From assembly GCF_000003815.2 (NCBI RefSeq), contig NW_023365852.1:1-25984 (forward strand): a stretch of 25,984 nucleotides of DNA. Reading direction: 5' to 3'. The notes under the pieces were generated by a model. It searched no databases. It saw nothing but the letters and a program-made list of their open reading frames with translations, and was not told where the DNA came from. The translations under genes and the position numbers were made by a program. Origin of the DNA: Branchiostoma floridae. Its lineage: Eukaryota > Chordata > Leptocardii > Amphioxiformes > Branchiostomatidae. How positions within the stretch are numbered: position 1 is the first letter of the stretch; each line of letters starts with the position of its first letter. Below are positions 1-10,874 of this stretch, piece by piece.

Positions 1-30
1 ATAGCTGCAGCGCATGACAGCGCGTGACAG

Positions 31-297
31 ACTGTACGTTAAACGGCCGGACTGGAAAAAAAACAAATGAGATCTCTTCTTTGGTAACAACTCTTCAGAC
101 AACTGACATTACTTCTTCACTATCAACGGTTATGACAACTGGCATTACCACTCCGATAACAACACTAGAGACAACTGACATAAGAACTGCAATAACAACG
201 CTTGATGCAACTGACATTACAACTTTAGTATCAACGCCTAAAACAACAGACCATACATTTTTGGACACAACACTTGTATCTACGCTTCAGACAACAG
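31..297 (+). CDS. Gene 1, Thr-rich mucin exon (5' boundary uncertain)
   Basis: An open Thr/Ser-rich stretch with imperfect repeats of the type TTLxTTDITT and TTPITT, typical of an O-glycosylated mucin ectodomain. The 3' end is a good donor, ACAACAG|GTAATA, leaving phase 1. Joining base 297 to the acceptor at 550 gives TLQTTDITSS, which repeats a phrase found earlier in this same exon, so that junction is well supported. The 5' end is not resolved. The frame is open from about base 18, and the AG at 29-30 would give a matching phase-1 start, but it lacks a clear pyrimidine tract. No signal peptide or start codon is visible, so the gene begins off the left edge. Confidence 0.6.
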
Positions 298-549
298 GTA
301 ATATTTCGCAAATTAAAAGCAAAATAACAAGAAATTACAAGGATACCAAACACTCGTATTATTGGTCAGCTTGTACTTTGTTTTATTAATTTTCTCTTTG
401 TTTAGCATATCTTTCACGATTTACTTTTTGTAAGTTACTTTTTGTTACTTTGGGTGCATTTTGATAGCAACAAATCTTCCAGTTGTGGACTGTCCAGTTG
501 ATTATCTGTATAAAACATTCAAGTCCTCACACCTGAATATCATTTATAG

Positions 550-3500
550 ATATCACATCTTCGGAATCAACAAAGATGACAACGCCTGGGACAACAAACG
601 TTTCGTCTCAGGTGACAAGCACTACAACCTCTGCAACACCAACGGTTGCTACACCTGCGATGACATTGCTTTCCTCGCCATCAACAGATATCACACGTCC
701 AATAACTACTCCCGAAGCAACAGGGGTAACATCAACTAGGTTAACAGACAATACGCCCGATACATCAGGGGTAACATCAACGAAAGTAACAGGAACTACG
801 CAAGAAACAACAGGGGTAACATCAACGAGGTTAACAGACAATACGCCCGACACAACAGGGGTAACGTCAACAAGAGTAACAGGAACTGCGCCCTATACAA
901 CAGGGGTAACACCAACAAGAGTAACAGGCACAACGCCCGAAACAACAGAAGAAACATCAACGAGAGCAACGGGAACTACGCCCGACACAACAGGGGTAAC
1001 ATCAACAAGAGTAACAGACACAACGGCTGGAATGACAAGGGTAACATCAACAAGAGTAACAGGCACAACGCCAGACCCAACAGGGGTAACATCAACAATA
1101 CTTACAGGAACTACGCCCGAAACAACAGGGGTAACATCAACAAGAGTAACAGGAACTACACCAGAAACGACAGGGGTAACATCACCAAGAGTAACAGGCA
1201 CAACGCCTGAAACAACAGGGGTAACATCAGCAAGAGTGACAGGAACTACGTCCGAAATGACAGGGATAACATCAACGAGATTAACAGGCACAACGCCCGA
1301 AACAACAGAAGAAACATCAACGAGAGTAACGGGAACTACGCCCGACACAACAGGGGAAACATCAACGAGAGTAACAGGCACAACGCCCGACACAACAGGG
1401 ATAACATCAGTGAGAGTAACAGACACAACGCGCGAAACGACAGGGGTAACATCAACAAGAGTAACAGACACAACGCCCGACCCAACAGGGGTAACATCAA
1501 CAAGACTAACAGGAACTACGCCCGAAACAACAGGGGTAACATCAACAAGAGTAACAGGAACTACGCCCGAAACGACAGGAGTAACATCACCGAGAGTAAC
1601 AGGCACAACGTCTGAAACAACAGGGGCAACATCAACGAGAGTAACAGGCACAACGTCGGAAACGACAGGGGTGACATCAACGAGAGTAACAGGCACAACG
1701 TCCGAAACGACAGGTGTAACATCAACGAGATTAACAGGCACAACGCCCGACACAACAGGGGTAACATCAACAAGAGTAACAGGCACAACGCCCAAAACGA
1801 CAGGGATAACATCAATGAGAGTAACAGACACAACGCGTGAACCAACAGGGATAACATCAACAAGAGTAACAGGCACAACGCCCGACACAACTGGGGTAAC
1901 ATCAACGAGAGTAACAGACACAACGGCCGACACAACAGGGGTAAGATTAACAAGATCAACAGACACAAAGACCGAAATGTCAGGAATAACAGCAACGAGA
2001 GTAACAGAAACTACGCCCGACACAACAGGGGGAACATCAACAAGAGTAACAGGAACTATGCCCGAAACGACAGGGATAACATCAATGAGAGTAACAGACA
2101 CAACGCGTGAAACAACAGGGGTAACATCAACAAGAGTAACGGGAACGACGCCCGAAACAACAGAGGTAACATCAACAAGATCAACAGACACAAGACCAGA
2201 AACAACAGGGATAACATCAACGAGAGTAACAGGAACTACGCCCGACACAACTGGGGTAACATCAACGAGAGTAACAGGAACTACGCCCGACACAACAGGG
2301 GTAACATCCACAGGAGTAACAGGAACTATGCCCGAAACAACAGGGATGACATCAATGAGAGTAACAGACACTACGCCCGAAACAACAGAGGTAACATCAA
2401 CGAGAGTAACAGAAACTACGCCCGACACAACAGGGGTAACATCAACAAGAGTAACAGACACAACGCCCGACACGACAGGGATAACATCAATGAGAGTAAC
2501 AGGAACTACGCTCGACACAACAGGGGTAACATCAACAAGAATAATAGGAACTACGCCCGATACAACTGGGGTAACATCAACAACAGTAACAGGTACTACG
2601 CCCGAAACGACAGGGGTAACATCAACGACATTAACAGGCACAACGGCCGGACACAACAGGGGTAACATCGACAAGGGTAACAGGGAATACGCGCGACACA
2701 ACAGGGGTAACATCAACGAGAGTAACGGGAACTACGCGCGAATCAACGGGGGCAACATCAACGAGAGTAACAGACACAACGCCCGAAACGACAGGGGTAA
2801 CATCAACAAGAGTAACAGACAGAACGCTCGAAACAACAGGTGTAACATCAACAAGAGTAACAGGAACTACGCCCGAAGCAACAGGGGTAACATCAACAAG
2901 AGCAACAGGAACTACGCCCGAAGCAACCGGGGTAACATCAACAAGAGCAACAGGCACAACGCCCGACACAACAGGGGAAACATCAACAAGAGTAACAGGC
3001 ACTACGCCTGGCAGAACCGGGGTAACATCAACAAGAGTAACAGGAACTACGCCCGAAACAACAGGGGTAACATCAACAAGAGTAACAGGAAGTACGCCCG
3101 ACACAACAGGGGTAACATCAACGAGAGTAACAGACATAACGCCCGACACAACAGGGGCAACATCAACAAGAATAACAGACTTAACGCCCGAATCCACAGG
3201 GGTTATATCAACAAGAGTAACAGGAACTACGCTGGACACAACAGGGACATCATGGACAGCGGTTACTTCAACTCCTAGCTCTGATGTATTATCTCTGAGA
3301 ACGTCAACTGGCACAGCGGTCACCTCTTCGCCGAAATCTGACACGACAACTCTTCAGACAACATCAGGAACGGCGGTCTCCTCTTCATTTGATATCACAA
3401 CTCGAGAAACAACACCAGTGACAGCAGTCCCGTCTTCTCCTAGTTCTGAGATGACATCTTCAGAAACAACCAAGGAAACAACACCAAGGACAATGATCAC

Positions 3501-6500
3501 GTCCTCGCCAAAGTCTGATATGACATCTGTCCAAACAACGCCAGGAACTCTGGTTACTTCGATGCCTAGTTCAGATACGACACCTCTCGTTACTACACCA
3601 GAGACAGTAATAACGTCTTCTCCTAGTTCTGCAATGACATCTTCCGAAACAACGACGGCAACATCGGTCACGTCGTCTTCTAGTTCTGATATGACAACTT
3701 CCGTGACAAAGTTAAGGACGGCAGTCACTTCGTCGCCAAGCTCTGATTTTACAAGTCTCAAGACGACACAAGGGACAGCGGTTACGTCGCTTGCTAGTTC
3801 CGATATGGCATCTCTGAGAACGACGCCAGGCACAGTGGCCACCTCCTTGTCTGGGTCTGCTGCGACAACCCTCCAAACAACACCAGAGGCTACGTTTTTG
3901 TCCTCGCCTAGTTCAGAAATGGCGTCTTCCGAAACTACATTAGGGACTACGGTCACTTCATCGCCTAGCTCTGATGTTACAACACCGGGAACAGCGGCCA
4001 CCCCTTTGCCAAGGTCTGATGCGACAACTCTCTCAACAACACCAGGGACAGTAGTTACGTCGTCTTCGCCTATTTCTGACGTGACAACTATCAAAACATC
4101 AAAGGCAACAACACGAAGGACTGCGATCACATCCTCCCCTAGTTCGGAGATAACATATTCAGAAACAACGAAGGCAACAACACCAAAGTCTGTGGCGACG
4201 TCGCCTAGGCCGGATTTGACAACTTTCGAACCAACGATAGTCACAGTGATCTCGACGTTTCCTAGCTCTGAAATGACTCCTTCCGAAACGACATTAGGGA
4301 CTGCAGTCACTTCATCGCCTAGATCTTATATCACAACTCTCACACCAACCACAAGTCCAAACACGTCGTCATCTAGGTCTGATGTGACAACTCCCGAAAC
4401 AGCACCATCGACGGTAGTTACGTCGCATCCAAGTTCTGATGTGGCATCTTCAAGAACAACGCCAAGCACAACGGTCACCTCTTCCTCTAGATCTGATCTG
4501 ACAACTCTCCAAACAACACCAGTGACAGCTGTCCCGTCCTCTCTTGGAATTACTGAAGTGACTCCTTCCGACACGACATCAGTCACTGCAGTCATTTCAT
4601 CATCAGGCCCTGAAACGACAACTCCCCAAACAACGCCAGGCACAGCGACCATGTCATCTCCTAGGTCTGATTTCACAACTCAAAACACAACACCAAAGAC
4701 TGTGATTACGTCGTCTGCAAGTTCCGATTCAACTCCGCCCGAAACAACACACGTCACTGTGATCCCGTCGTCGCCGAGTTCTGATATGTCATTTCTGGAT
4801 ACAACACAAAAGACTGCGGTCACGTCGACTCCTAGTCCTGATGTGACAACACTCCAAACATCAAAGACAACAACACCAGGCACAATGACCACGTCATCTC
4901 CGAAGTCTGATACAACAGGACTAACACCAGGGACAGAGGTCATATCGTCGCCTAGTTCTGATATCACAACTCTTAAAACAACACCGGGAACAGAAGTCAC
5001 ATCGTCTCCTAGTTTTGATATCACAACTCTCAAAACAACACCAGAGACTGTGGTTATGTCATCTCCTACTTATATCACAACTCCAGAAACGTCTCTTATA
5101 TCTGGAATGACAACTGTATCATCGACCAAGGTTACAACACCAGGGACAACAGGCATTTCGTCTCCTAGGTCTGATATAACTGTTCCACCATCGACCAAGT
5201 TTGCAACGCCAGGGACCACAGACATCTCTTATCCTCGGTCTGAAATGACAACAGTACCATCGACGAAGATAACAACGCCAGGGGCAACGGACCCTTTGTC
5301 TCCTAGATCTAAGATAACAACTAAACCATCGCCTATGCCAACAACGCCCGAAACAACACGCACTTTAACTCGTAGAACTGAAATGACAACAGTTACAACA
5401 CCAGGGAAAACTACAAGATCTGGGATGACAACTTTTACACTAGCTACGACTACAACACTAGGGACAACAAGCATTTCGTATCCTATGTCTGAAATCACAA
5501 CCGCATCATCGAACAAGATTACAACTCCAGGGACAACAAAAAAATTGTCTCCTAGATCTGAAATGACTACTCAAACATTAGCCAAGCTAACAACCCCAAC
5601 CCCTGTATCTACGTTGTCAGGAGGTACAACTCCGAGAGCAACAAAGATGACAACACCGGTTCTTAGTCCATCTCCGACATCAAAGATTACAATTCCAAAA
5701 ATCACAGACACTGAGGAAACAACAAGCACGGCAACTCCGTCAACAGGCAATACAACGCCTGGACCAACCAGTATATCATCTCCAACTGAGACATCAACGG
5801 AAACCGATATGACGGTTTCAAAAGGAAGGACTGAGACCGCAGTGTCACAACCAGTTGAGACAGGTACTACAACATCTCAAGCGATTAGAACCCAGACCAC
5901 ATCACCGCAACCGATTGGAACAGGAACCACATCACCGCAACTGATTGGAACAGGAACCACACCATCACAAGTGGTTGGGACAGGAACCACAGAATCACAA
6001 CTGGTTGGAACCAGAACCACAGTATTACCAGTGGTTAGAACTGGTACCACAGCATCACAAGTGATTAGAACAGGGACCACAGCATCACAACCGGTTGGAA
6101 CAGGGACCACAGCATCACAAGCGGTTGGAACAGGGACCACAGTACCACAACCGGTTAGAACCGGGACCACAGTATCACAACCGATTGAAACCGGGACCAC
6201 AGTATCACAACAGGTTGGAACCGGTACCACAGCATCACAGGCAGTTAGAACTGGAACTACAGCATTACAAGCGGTTAGAACCGGTACCACAGTATCACAA
6301 CCGGTTAGAACAGGGACCACAGTATCACAACCGGTTAGAACTGGGACCACAACATCACAGGCGATTAAAACAGGAACCACAACACCGCAACCGTACACAA
6401 AAGGGACCACAGTGTCACAGCCGATTGAAACCGGGACCACAGTATCACAAGCGGTTGGAATCGGGACCACAGTATCACAAGCGGTTGGAATCGGGACCAC

Positions 6501-7308
6501 AGTATCACAAGCGGTTGGAATCGGGACCACAGTATCACAAGCGGTTGGAATCGGGACCACAGTATCACAAGCGGTTGGAACAGGGACCACCGCATCACAA
6601 CCGGTTGGAACAGGGACCACAATGTCACCAGCGGTTGGAACAGGGGCCACAGTTTTACAGCCAGTCAAAACAGGGACCACAGTATCACCACCGGTTGGAA
6701 CCGGGGCCACAGCGTCACAAGCGGTTGGAACTGGGACCACAGTATCACAACCGGCTAGAACAGGGACTACAGCATCGCAGGTGGTTAATAATGCGACCAC
6801 AACACCGCAACCGGTTCAAACCGGGACCACAATGCCACAAATGGTTGCAACCGGAACCACAGTATCGCAAGCGGTTGTAACAGAGTCCACAGCATCACAA
6901 GCAGTTAGAACAGGGACCACAATATCACAAATTGTTGGAACCGGGACCACAGCATCACAAGCGGATAGAACCGGGACCACAGTATCACAACCGGTTGGGA
7001 CCGGGACCACAGTGTCACAACCGGTTGGAACCGGGACCACGGTGTCAACGCAAACAGATACCAGGTCTACCACAAGTGGTCCCATTGGAACCAGGACTAT
7101 AACACAACTTCTAACTGGATCCGCCAATACCAGGCCAACGCAACCAACGAAAACCTCGACGGACTCAGACAAACTGACCACAAGTAGAAGCCTTCCGGAC
7201 AACGTTCTGCCGTTTGTGGCGACTCTCGCTGGGCTGGCCTTCACACCAGCCTTGGCAAACCCCAACTCTCCAAGGCGGCAGGAACTAGAGCAACAGTTGA
7301 AAAACTCG
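550..7308 (+). CDS. Gene 1, giant mucin exon (PTS domain plus first half of SEA module 1)
   Basis: A 6.76-kb exon coding almost only Thr, Ser, Pro, Gly and Val, as expected of a densely O-glycosylated mucin ectodomain. It enters in phase 1 after TTTATAG and leaves in phase 0 at AACTCG|GTAAGT. Three zones follow one another: 15-residue units (about 711-3255, VTSTRVTGTTPDTTG type), looser units of about 19 residues (3256-5835, TAVTSSPSSDMTTLQTTPG type), and 10-residue units (5836-7056, TGTTVSQPVG type). After a short linker, residues such as AGLAFTPALANPNSPRR and ELEQQLKNS form the first half of a SEA domain, which continues in the exon at 7618. One extra base near 2650 shifts the reading frame: the mucin pattern is in the frame of base 576 before it and in the frame of base 3418 after it, and the second frame has no stop from 2650 to the donor. 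This could be a sequence error, a real null allele or an unrecognised splice. No function beyond surface coating or adhesion can be claimed. Confidence 0.85.
711..3255 (+). repeat. 45-bp coding minisatellite, about 56 units
   Basis: Tandem 45-bp units, each encoding 15 residues with the core TGVTSTRVTGTTPDT. Units vary at a few positions: R/T/K after ST, V/L after R, G/D/E before TT, and D/E/A/S before the next TT. About 43 units lie before the frame change near 2650 and about 13 after it. Every unit carries CAGGGGTAACA, which resembles a splice donor. The period is divisible by three, so unit gain or loss would not disturb the frame. Confidence 0.92.
3256..5835 (+). repeat. Degenerate Ser/Thr/Pro repeat zone, period about 57 bp
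   Basis: Loosely repeated units of about 19 residues built on SSPSSDMTTLQTTPGTAVT, with many substitutions and length changes. Towards the right end (about 5100-5800) the pattern changes to units containing TTPGTT and SPRSEMTT. The zone is in one open frame without stops. It looks older than the flanking minisatellites because no two units are identical. Confidence 0.8.
5836..7056 (+). repeat. 30-bp coding minisatellite, about 40 units
   Basis: Tandem 30-bp units encoding 10 residues (TGTTVSQPVG, with SQAVG, SQPIE and similar variants). Positions 6451-6570 are four identical units in a row, which suggests recent local expansion by slippage or unequal exchange. The phase is constant across the whole array. 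Confidence 0.92.
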
Positions 7309-7617
7309 GTAAGTTTGGCCACCTATAAGAACTAATACTCGAAACCAGAAATTGAAAATCAAAAATATATGTTACTGTACAGAAATAAAATGCAATGAAG
7401 TCTTCTGTGTTATCTTAAACTAACACTGCCTACACTAAAACTTAAAAAGTCCTACTGTTTGAGAAATGTGAACTGACTATGGCATGGGTCTGGAATTTTT
7501 ATTCCTTTCAAATTCTATTCGGCTAAGACTTATACCACCGTAAGTTATGGCTGTTTCCTGGCTTCATGGACACGTAAAGCTGAAACACTGAATTATTTGA
7601 AACTTGAATTATTTCAG

Positions 7618-7823
7618 TTCATCAGCCTCCTCAACAACACCATCTACAACGATACCATCGAAAACGTCACCATCAATGACGTAACAGGAGAGGTGGGAGA
7701 ACCCGCCAGGGTCACGTACACCATCCATACACGTCACGGGTCAGGGGTCACCGGGGAAGAGTTGGAACAGGCCATGCAGGCAGCTCAAGACAGCAGCCAC
7801 CCTAACATCAACTTACCAAGCGT
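7618..7823 (+). CDS. Gene 1, SEA module 1, second half
   Basis: Exon of 206 bases entered in phase 0 after TTATTTCAG and left in phase 2 at AGCGT|GTAAGT. It encodes FISLLNNTIYNDTIENVTI followed by a beta-strand-rich segment and VTGEELEQAMQAAQ, the usual helix near the end of a SEA domain. Together with the end of the preceding exon it makes a full-length SEA fold of about 110 residues. The canonical GSVVV autocleavage motif is absent; the equivalent turn reads GEVGEPARVTY. Two N-glycosylation sequons are present. Confidence 0.9.
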
Positions 7824-7923
7824 GTAAGTGTGATAGTCCTTGGATTGTTGTAAATAAAGAATCACATGCTTAATGTGTATACATACAATAAGCTCGCTCA
7901 CCATTCTGAGTATGACTGTATGC

Positions 7924-8089
7924 GCAGCGACAGGAATTGTGGGTGATATGTCAAAGGTGAAGGCCCCTGATACGTCACCAAAATAAACACGTCTGGACAT
8001 TGTTGTGTCTGGACAATGGTCGGGACGAAAACTGTTTACAAGTGAGCAGCTTTTGCTTTGGACATGCTACCCACAATTCCTGTCGCTGC
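7924..8089. mobile_element. MITE-like palindromic element, copy 1
   Basis: Perfect 21-bp inverted repeats at 7924-7944 and 8069-8089 (core CAGGAATTGTGGGT and its complement) enclose about 125 bp without coding potential. The left arm continues into TGATATGTCAAAGGTGA, which closely matches the arm of the palindrome at 24672-24777, so the two are probably one family. No target-site duplication was identified with confidence. Confidence 0.6.
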
Positions 8090-8130
8090 ACATGCGTACT
8101 GGGACTTGCTGCACATGCGTACTGGGACTT
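8085..8130. repeat. Direct repeat, two 23-bp copies
   Basis: Two identical 23-bp copies (core GCACATGCGTACTGGG) at 8085-8107 and 8108-8130. The first overlaps the right end of the palindromic element. It is a small local duplication. Confidence 0.85.
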
Positions 8131-8462
8131 ATGGATGAGCTTATTGTGATACCAATAAGATTTTTTGGATATATAATCGCAAAACAGCAAACTGTAAATA
8201 TTCATTGCCTTTATGCTGCTCAACTTCAAGCTCAAGTTTGAGTTTGGTGATATTTTTACTAACAGAAGCTTAAGATTATTACAGAGCTTGACTGCATTTC
8301 ATATGCTTAGTTAACATGTATAGAATTAAGAGAACACAGGAATAGTATTCTCTCTACATTGAAGGTTAGGATGAAAACAAAATTAAAATTCATTTGCTCT
8401 CAAAACTGTGCAAAAAGCCGACATTGCTCCTTCTAAGTAACAAACGCTTTCTTTGCTTTTAG

Positions 8463-8506
8463 ATGCTACCTGGGCGGGAGTGGACCATGCGCATCTACAA
8501 CAACAG
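8463..8506 (+). CDS. Gene 1, two-cysteine mini-exon after SEA 1
   Basis: A 44-base exon, entered in phase 2 after CTTTTAG and left in phase 1 at ACAACAG|GTAGAA. It encodes VCYLGGSGPCASTTT. The two cysteines eight residues apart probably close a small disulfide loop that separates SEA modules. The same design follows each of the other three SEA modules, and an almost identically built mini-exon of the same length occurs at 11507. Confidence 0.87.
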
Positions 8507-8536
8507 GTAGAAACATTTTTTTATTACAAATTTGTG

Positions 8537-8541
8537 AAAAA
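8537..8541 (-). terminator. RNA polymerase III terminator for tRNA-Ser
   Basis: Five A residues on the plus strand give TTTTT on the minus strand, about ten bases past the tRNA 3' end. This is the usual simple Pol III stop. Confidence 0.7.
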
Positions 8542-8550
8542 TAAAGTTGA

Positions 8551-8632
8551 CGACGAGGATGGGATTCGAACCCACGCGTGCAGAGCACAATGGATTAGCA
8601 GTCCATCGCCTTAACCACTCGGCCACCTCGTC
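8551..8632 (-). tRNA. tRNA-Ser(GCU)
   Basis: An 82-base intronless class II tRNA. Acceptor stem GACGAGG pairs with CCTCGTC, with discriminator G. The anticodon stem ATGGA/TCCAT closes the loop CTGCTAA, giving anticodon GCT (serine, AGC/AGT codons). The long variable arm GTGC-TCT-GCAC is the serine hallmark. The T arm is GTGGG-TTCGAAT-CCCAT. Internal A box (TGGCCGAGTGG) and B box (GGTTCGAATCC) are intact. It lies antisense inside an intron of gene 1. All stems pair, so it looks functional rather than SINE-derived. Confidence 0.96.
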
Positions 8633-8984
8633 TGTTATAAATGGCTCTTTGTAAGAAAATTAAATTCGAAAAAAAATTACCCACACCTAGATACATCTAC
8701 CACTTGTGGCGATAACTGCGTTTTCTTTATTGAAATGAAAAGTTTTATGGAAAATACATCCCTAGGGCTATTTGCACGTACTTTGTTAGCAACGCATTTA
8801 ACGTTACATTTAATAATAAAAATGCAATGATATTAGGAGATATTTAAGGCAGAGAGCAGAAAGAATTAGTGGTTATGTTAGATTTAAGGTGATGATCTAG
8901 AGGACCAGGTCATCGCAAAAACCGCAAACATAAAACCACCTTGAAAATGTCAACATCTCAAATAATATTTTCTTCCCACATCAG

Positions 8985-9121
8985 CAGCACCGATGTCTAC
9001 CATTGGGCCAACCAAAACGTTCAACTTCCGTGTTGAGCTGGAAGGGCGGAACTTCTCTGACGCGCTGAACAACAAGTCTTCCCAGACTTTCACACAGGCC
9101 AGCACGCAACTTCTGGAGTCG
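8985..9121 (+). CDS. Gene 1, SEA module 2, first half
   Basis: Exon of 137 bases entered in phase 1 and left in phase 0 at GAGTCG|GTAAGT. It encodes TKTFNFRVELEGRNFSDALN followed by NKSSQTFTQ and a helix ending LLES, the typical SEA start with one strand and one helix. The acceptor is TCAGCAG, so splicing could use either AG. The choice would add or drop one alanine without changing the frame. Confidence 0.88.
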
Positions 9122-9369
9122 GTAAGTAGTCTTTTAGACTCCACCTAATAGTAATATGTAATACTTCCCGTTGCCTAACAACTGTATAAGATACAACATA
9201 TGGCATCTTCCACAACTTAGTGATTTCACAAAAGTACTTAACAAAAAAAAAGTTTGTATGGGATAAGACTATTTTAGTATTTACTTGCCCATTCTTAACA
9301 TCTATCCGTATAAGGAATTATCTGTATCAGTTATGGAACTCTAAAGACATTTAACATCTCTTTCGGCAG

Positions 9370-9572
9370 CTCAAATCATACTTGAACAGCACTCCTCACG
9401 CGAACGTCATCGATGACGTCACGGTGAGGAGTTTCCAAGATGGCGATCCCATGACGGCCATCTTTACCGTGAAGACGACCCCAGGGTCACAGGTCACCGG
9501 AGGTCAGCTGGAAGAAGCACTGCGGGCTGCTAACAAGTTTGATGATCCACTGGACATCGATCTCCCCACAAC
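9370..9572 (+). CDS. Gene 1, SEA module 2, second half
   Basis: Exon of 203 bases, phase 0 in (after TTTCGGCAG) and phase 2 out (ACAAC|GTAAGA). It encodes LKSYLNSTPHANVIDDVTV, a strand segment, then VTGGQLEEALRAAN and DPLDIDLPTT. The ending VTG-x-x-LE-x-AL-x-x-A with DP-x-x-L is shared by the four modules of gene 1. The turn reads FQDGDPMTAIF, so the Ser-containing autocleavage site is missing. Confidence 0.9.
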
Positions 9573-10058
9573 GTAAGATTCTTTTCTTCACTCACATTTC
9601 ACTCCGGCGAGCTCGGAACCTCCTCATAACTAGTTTCCTCCATCCCTTTTAGATTCTTTTAGATCTTTAATATCGATGACATTTGATATTCAATTAAGCT
9701 CTGTTCTTTTTCTAGACAATCCCACGTATCATTTTATTCCTTTATTACTTACGCAGCTCGAATATTACCAAATTACTTGGATGAATGGGTAAATATATGT
9801 GACCACCAAAATGGCCAGAAGGTCACAGAGTCTTTCACTAGTACAACTTTGCCCTTAAATCATTCTTATAAAACAAAGACTGGACAGACTGTAATGCATT
9901 TACTCGCTATATCCGTACACGCAGTAATACGAGAGGTATCCAGTCCTGTGATCCTTCTCTACTTGACCCAAAGCCGGAAACAATCATGTTCAGCGTTCAT
10001 AATTCTGACTTTGTCCCGACTGTTAAGTTAAAATATCCCTCACCATCTGCTCTTACAG
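9573..10058. other. Intron, nothing recognised
   Basis: A 486-base intron between SEA 2 and its cysteine loop. No repeat, RNA gene or conserved reading frame was seen. Short open frames here have no coding character. Confidence 0.6.
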
Positions 10059-10206
10059 GTGTTGGATAGATGAGAAGAACTGGCCATGCACACAGAAAAG
10101 GAAGCATCGTTTCCAAGCAAAGCTGCGAGGACAGATCTATAAGGACGGATTGGACAACCCGAACTCTACAGAATACCGGAATCTTACCGACAAGTTCGTC
10201 CAAACG
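10059..10206 (+). CDS. Gene 1, cysteine loop 2 fused to SEA module 3, first half
   Basis: Exon of 148 bases, phase 2 in (after CTCTTACAG) and phase 0 out (CAAACG|GTATGT). It begins TCWIDEKNWPCTQ, the two-cysteine loop. It then runs without an intron into KHRFQAKLRGQIYKDGLDNP and NSTEYRNLTDKFVQT, the first half of the next SEA domain. In modules 1/2 and 3/4 these two parts are separated by a phase-1 intron. Here that intron is missing (lost, or never gained). Confidence 0.9.
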
Positions 10207-10674
10207 GTATGTTTAAGTCTACTTGGCATAAATTAGCAATGATAAATGTTACTTACAATTAATACACGACATCTGTTGATTTACTGTCTGACAGCGATTA
10301 CTCTCGAAAAGTATGCAAAATAAGAAAACACATTTTTAAGCGCAACAAAGATATGTTCACCCCCCTTCGGTCCTCATTCTGCTGCTTTCTACAGGCCAAT
10401 GCTGGCTGTCTCTACTTTGCACTGCAGCTAGTTCAAGAAATGTGCAGAAATACATTTTGGAGTTAATCTCTATAACTGGCTAAACATGGATATTGCTTAC
10501 AGACTTTTTGAAAAGATCCTGTCTGTAGTTTCAAGAAGTGATGAAAATCCCTGGATCAGTCCAAAAGATCCTCAGATATGTTCACCTGGACGTCTAACGT
10601 TCATTAAAGTATAGGGCCTAAAATGTACTAATTTAAAAGTACCAAACAACTGACTTGTCCATTTATCTTTGTAG
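10207..10674. other. Intron, nothing recognised
   Basis: A 468-base intron splitting SEA module 3 at the conserved phase-0 position. No element or RNA gene was identified. Confidence 0.6.
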
Positions 10675-10874
10675 CTCCAGGACTATTACAGGAATACGTC
10701 ATACGGAAACGACATCGAGAAGATCACGGTAGACGGTTTCCAAGGCAACCCCTTCGTCGTGAACTACACTGTGCACACGACAGGCGGGTCAAATGTCACG
10801 GGAGACGACCTCGAGGCTGCGCTGCGGAGCGCTACAAAGCACGACGACCCCGTAGACTTGGAGCTCCCGACTGT
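10675..10874 (+). CDS. Gene 1, SEA module 3, second half
   Basis: Exon of 200 bases, phase 0 in (after TTTGTAG) and phase 2 out (ACTGT|GTAAGT). It encodes LQDYYRNTSYGNDIEKITV, the strand FVVNYTVHTT, then VTGDDLEAALRSATK and DPVDLELPTV. The turn GFQGNPFVVNY is close to the usual FxxGSVVV but has Asn-Pro where autocleavage needs Ser. Three N-glycosylation sequons are visible. Confidence 0.91.

Noticed and set aside
461-739. Plus-strand frame overlapping the start of the giant exon
   Set aside because: It crosses the 550 acceptor in a different frame and has no Thr-rich character; the phase-1 splice from 297 explains the region better.
893-2716. Long minus-strand open frame of 607 codons opposite the 45-bp array
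   Set aside because: It is a Val/Pro-rich mirror of the repeat: each unit lacks an antisense stop, so the frame stays open for as long as the repeat lasts. No domain or splice signal supports it.
2650-3278. Continuation of the first frame as an Asn/Arg-rich sequence (RGNINKSNR type)
   Set aside because: It is the mucin repeat read one base off after the frame change, while the Thr-rich pattern goes on in the next frame up to the SEA domain.
3354-5033. Several minus-strand open frames opposite the Ser/Thr zone
   Set aside because: Low-complexity Val/Ser mirrors of the coding strand, broken at irregular places, without any domain.
5877-6800. Minus-strand open frame opposite the 30-bp array, and a plus-strand frame rich in Pro/Gln/His at 6095-6880
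   Set aside because: Both arise because the period is a multiple of three and no stop occurs in the unit. The Thr-rich frame continues into a real SEA domain, so it is the coding one.
5836-7056. Regular 30-bp repeats resembling a CRISPR array
   Set aside because: There are no unique spacers; the units are contiguous and coding, and the DNA is animal.
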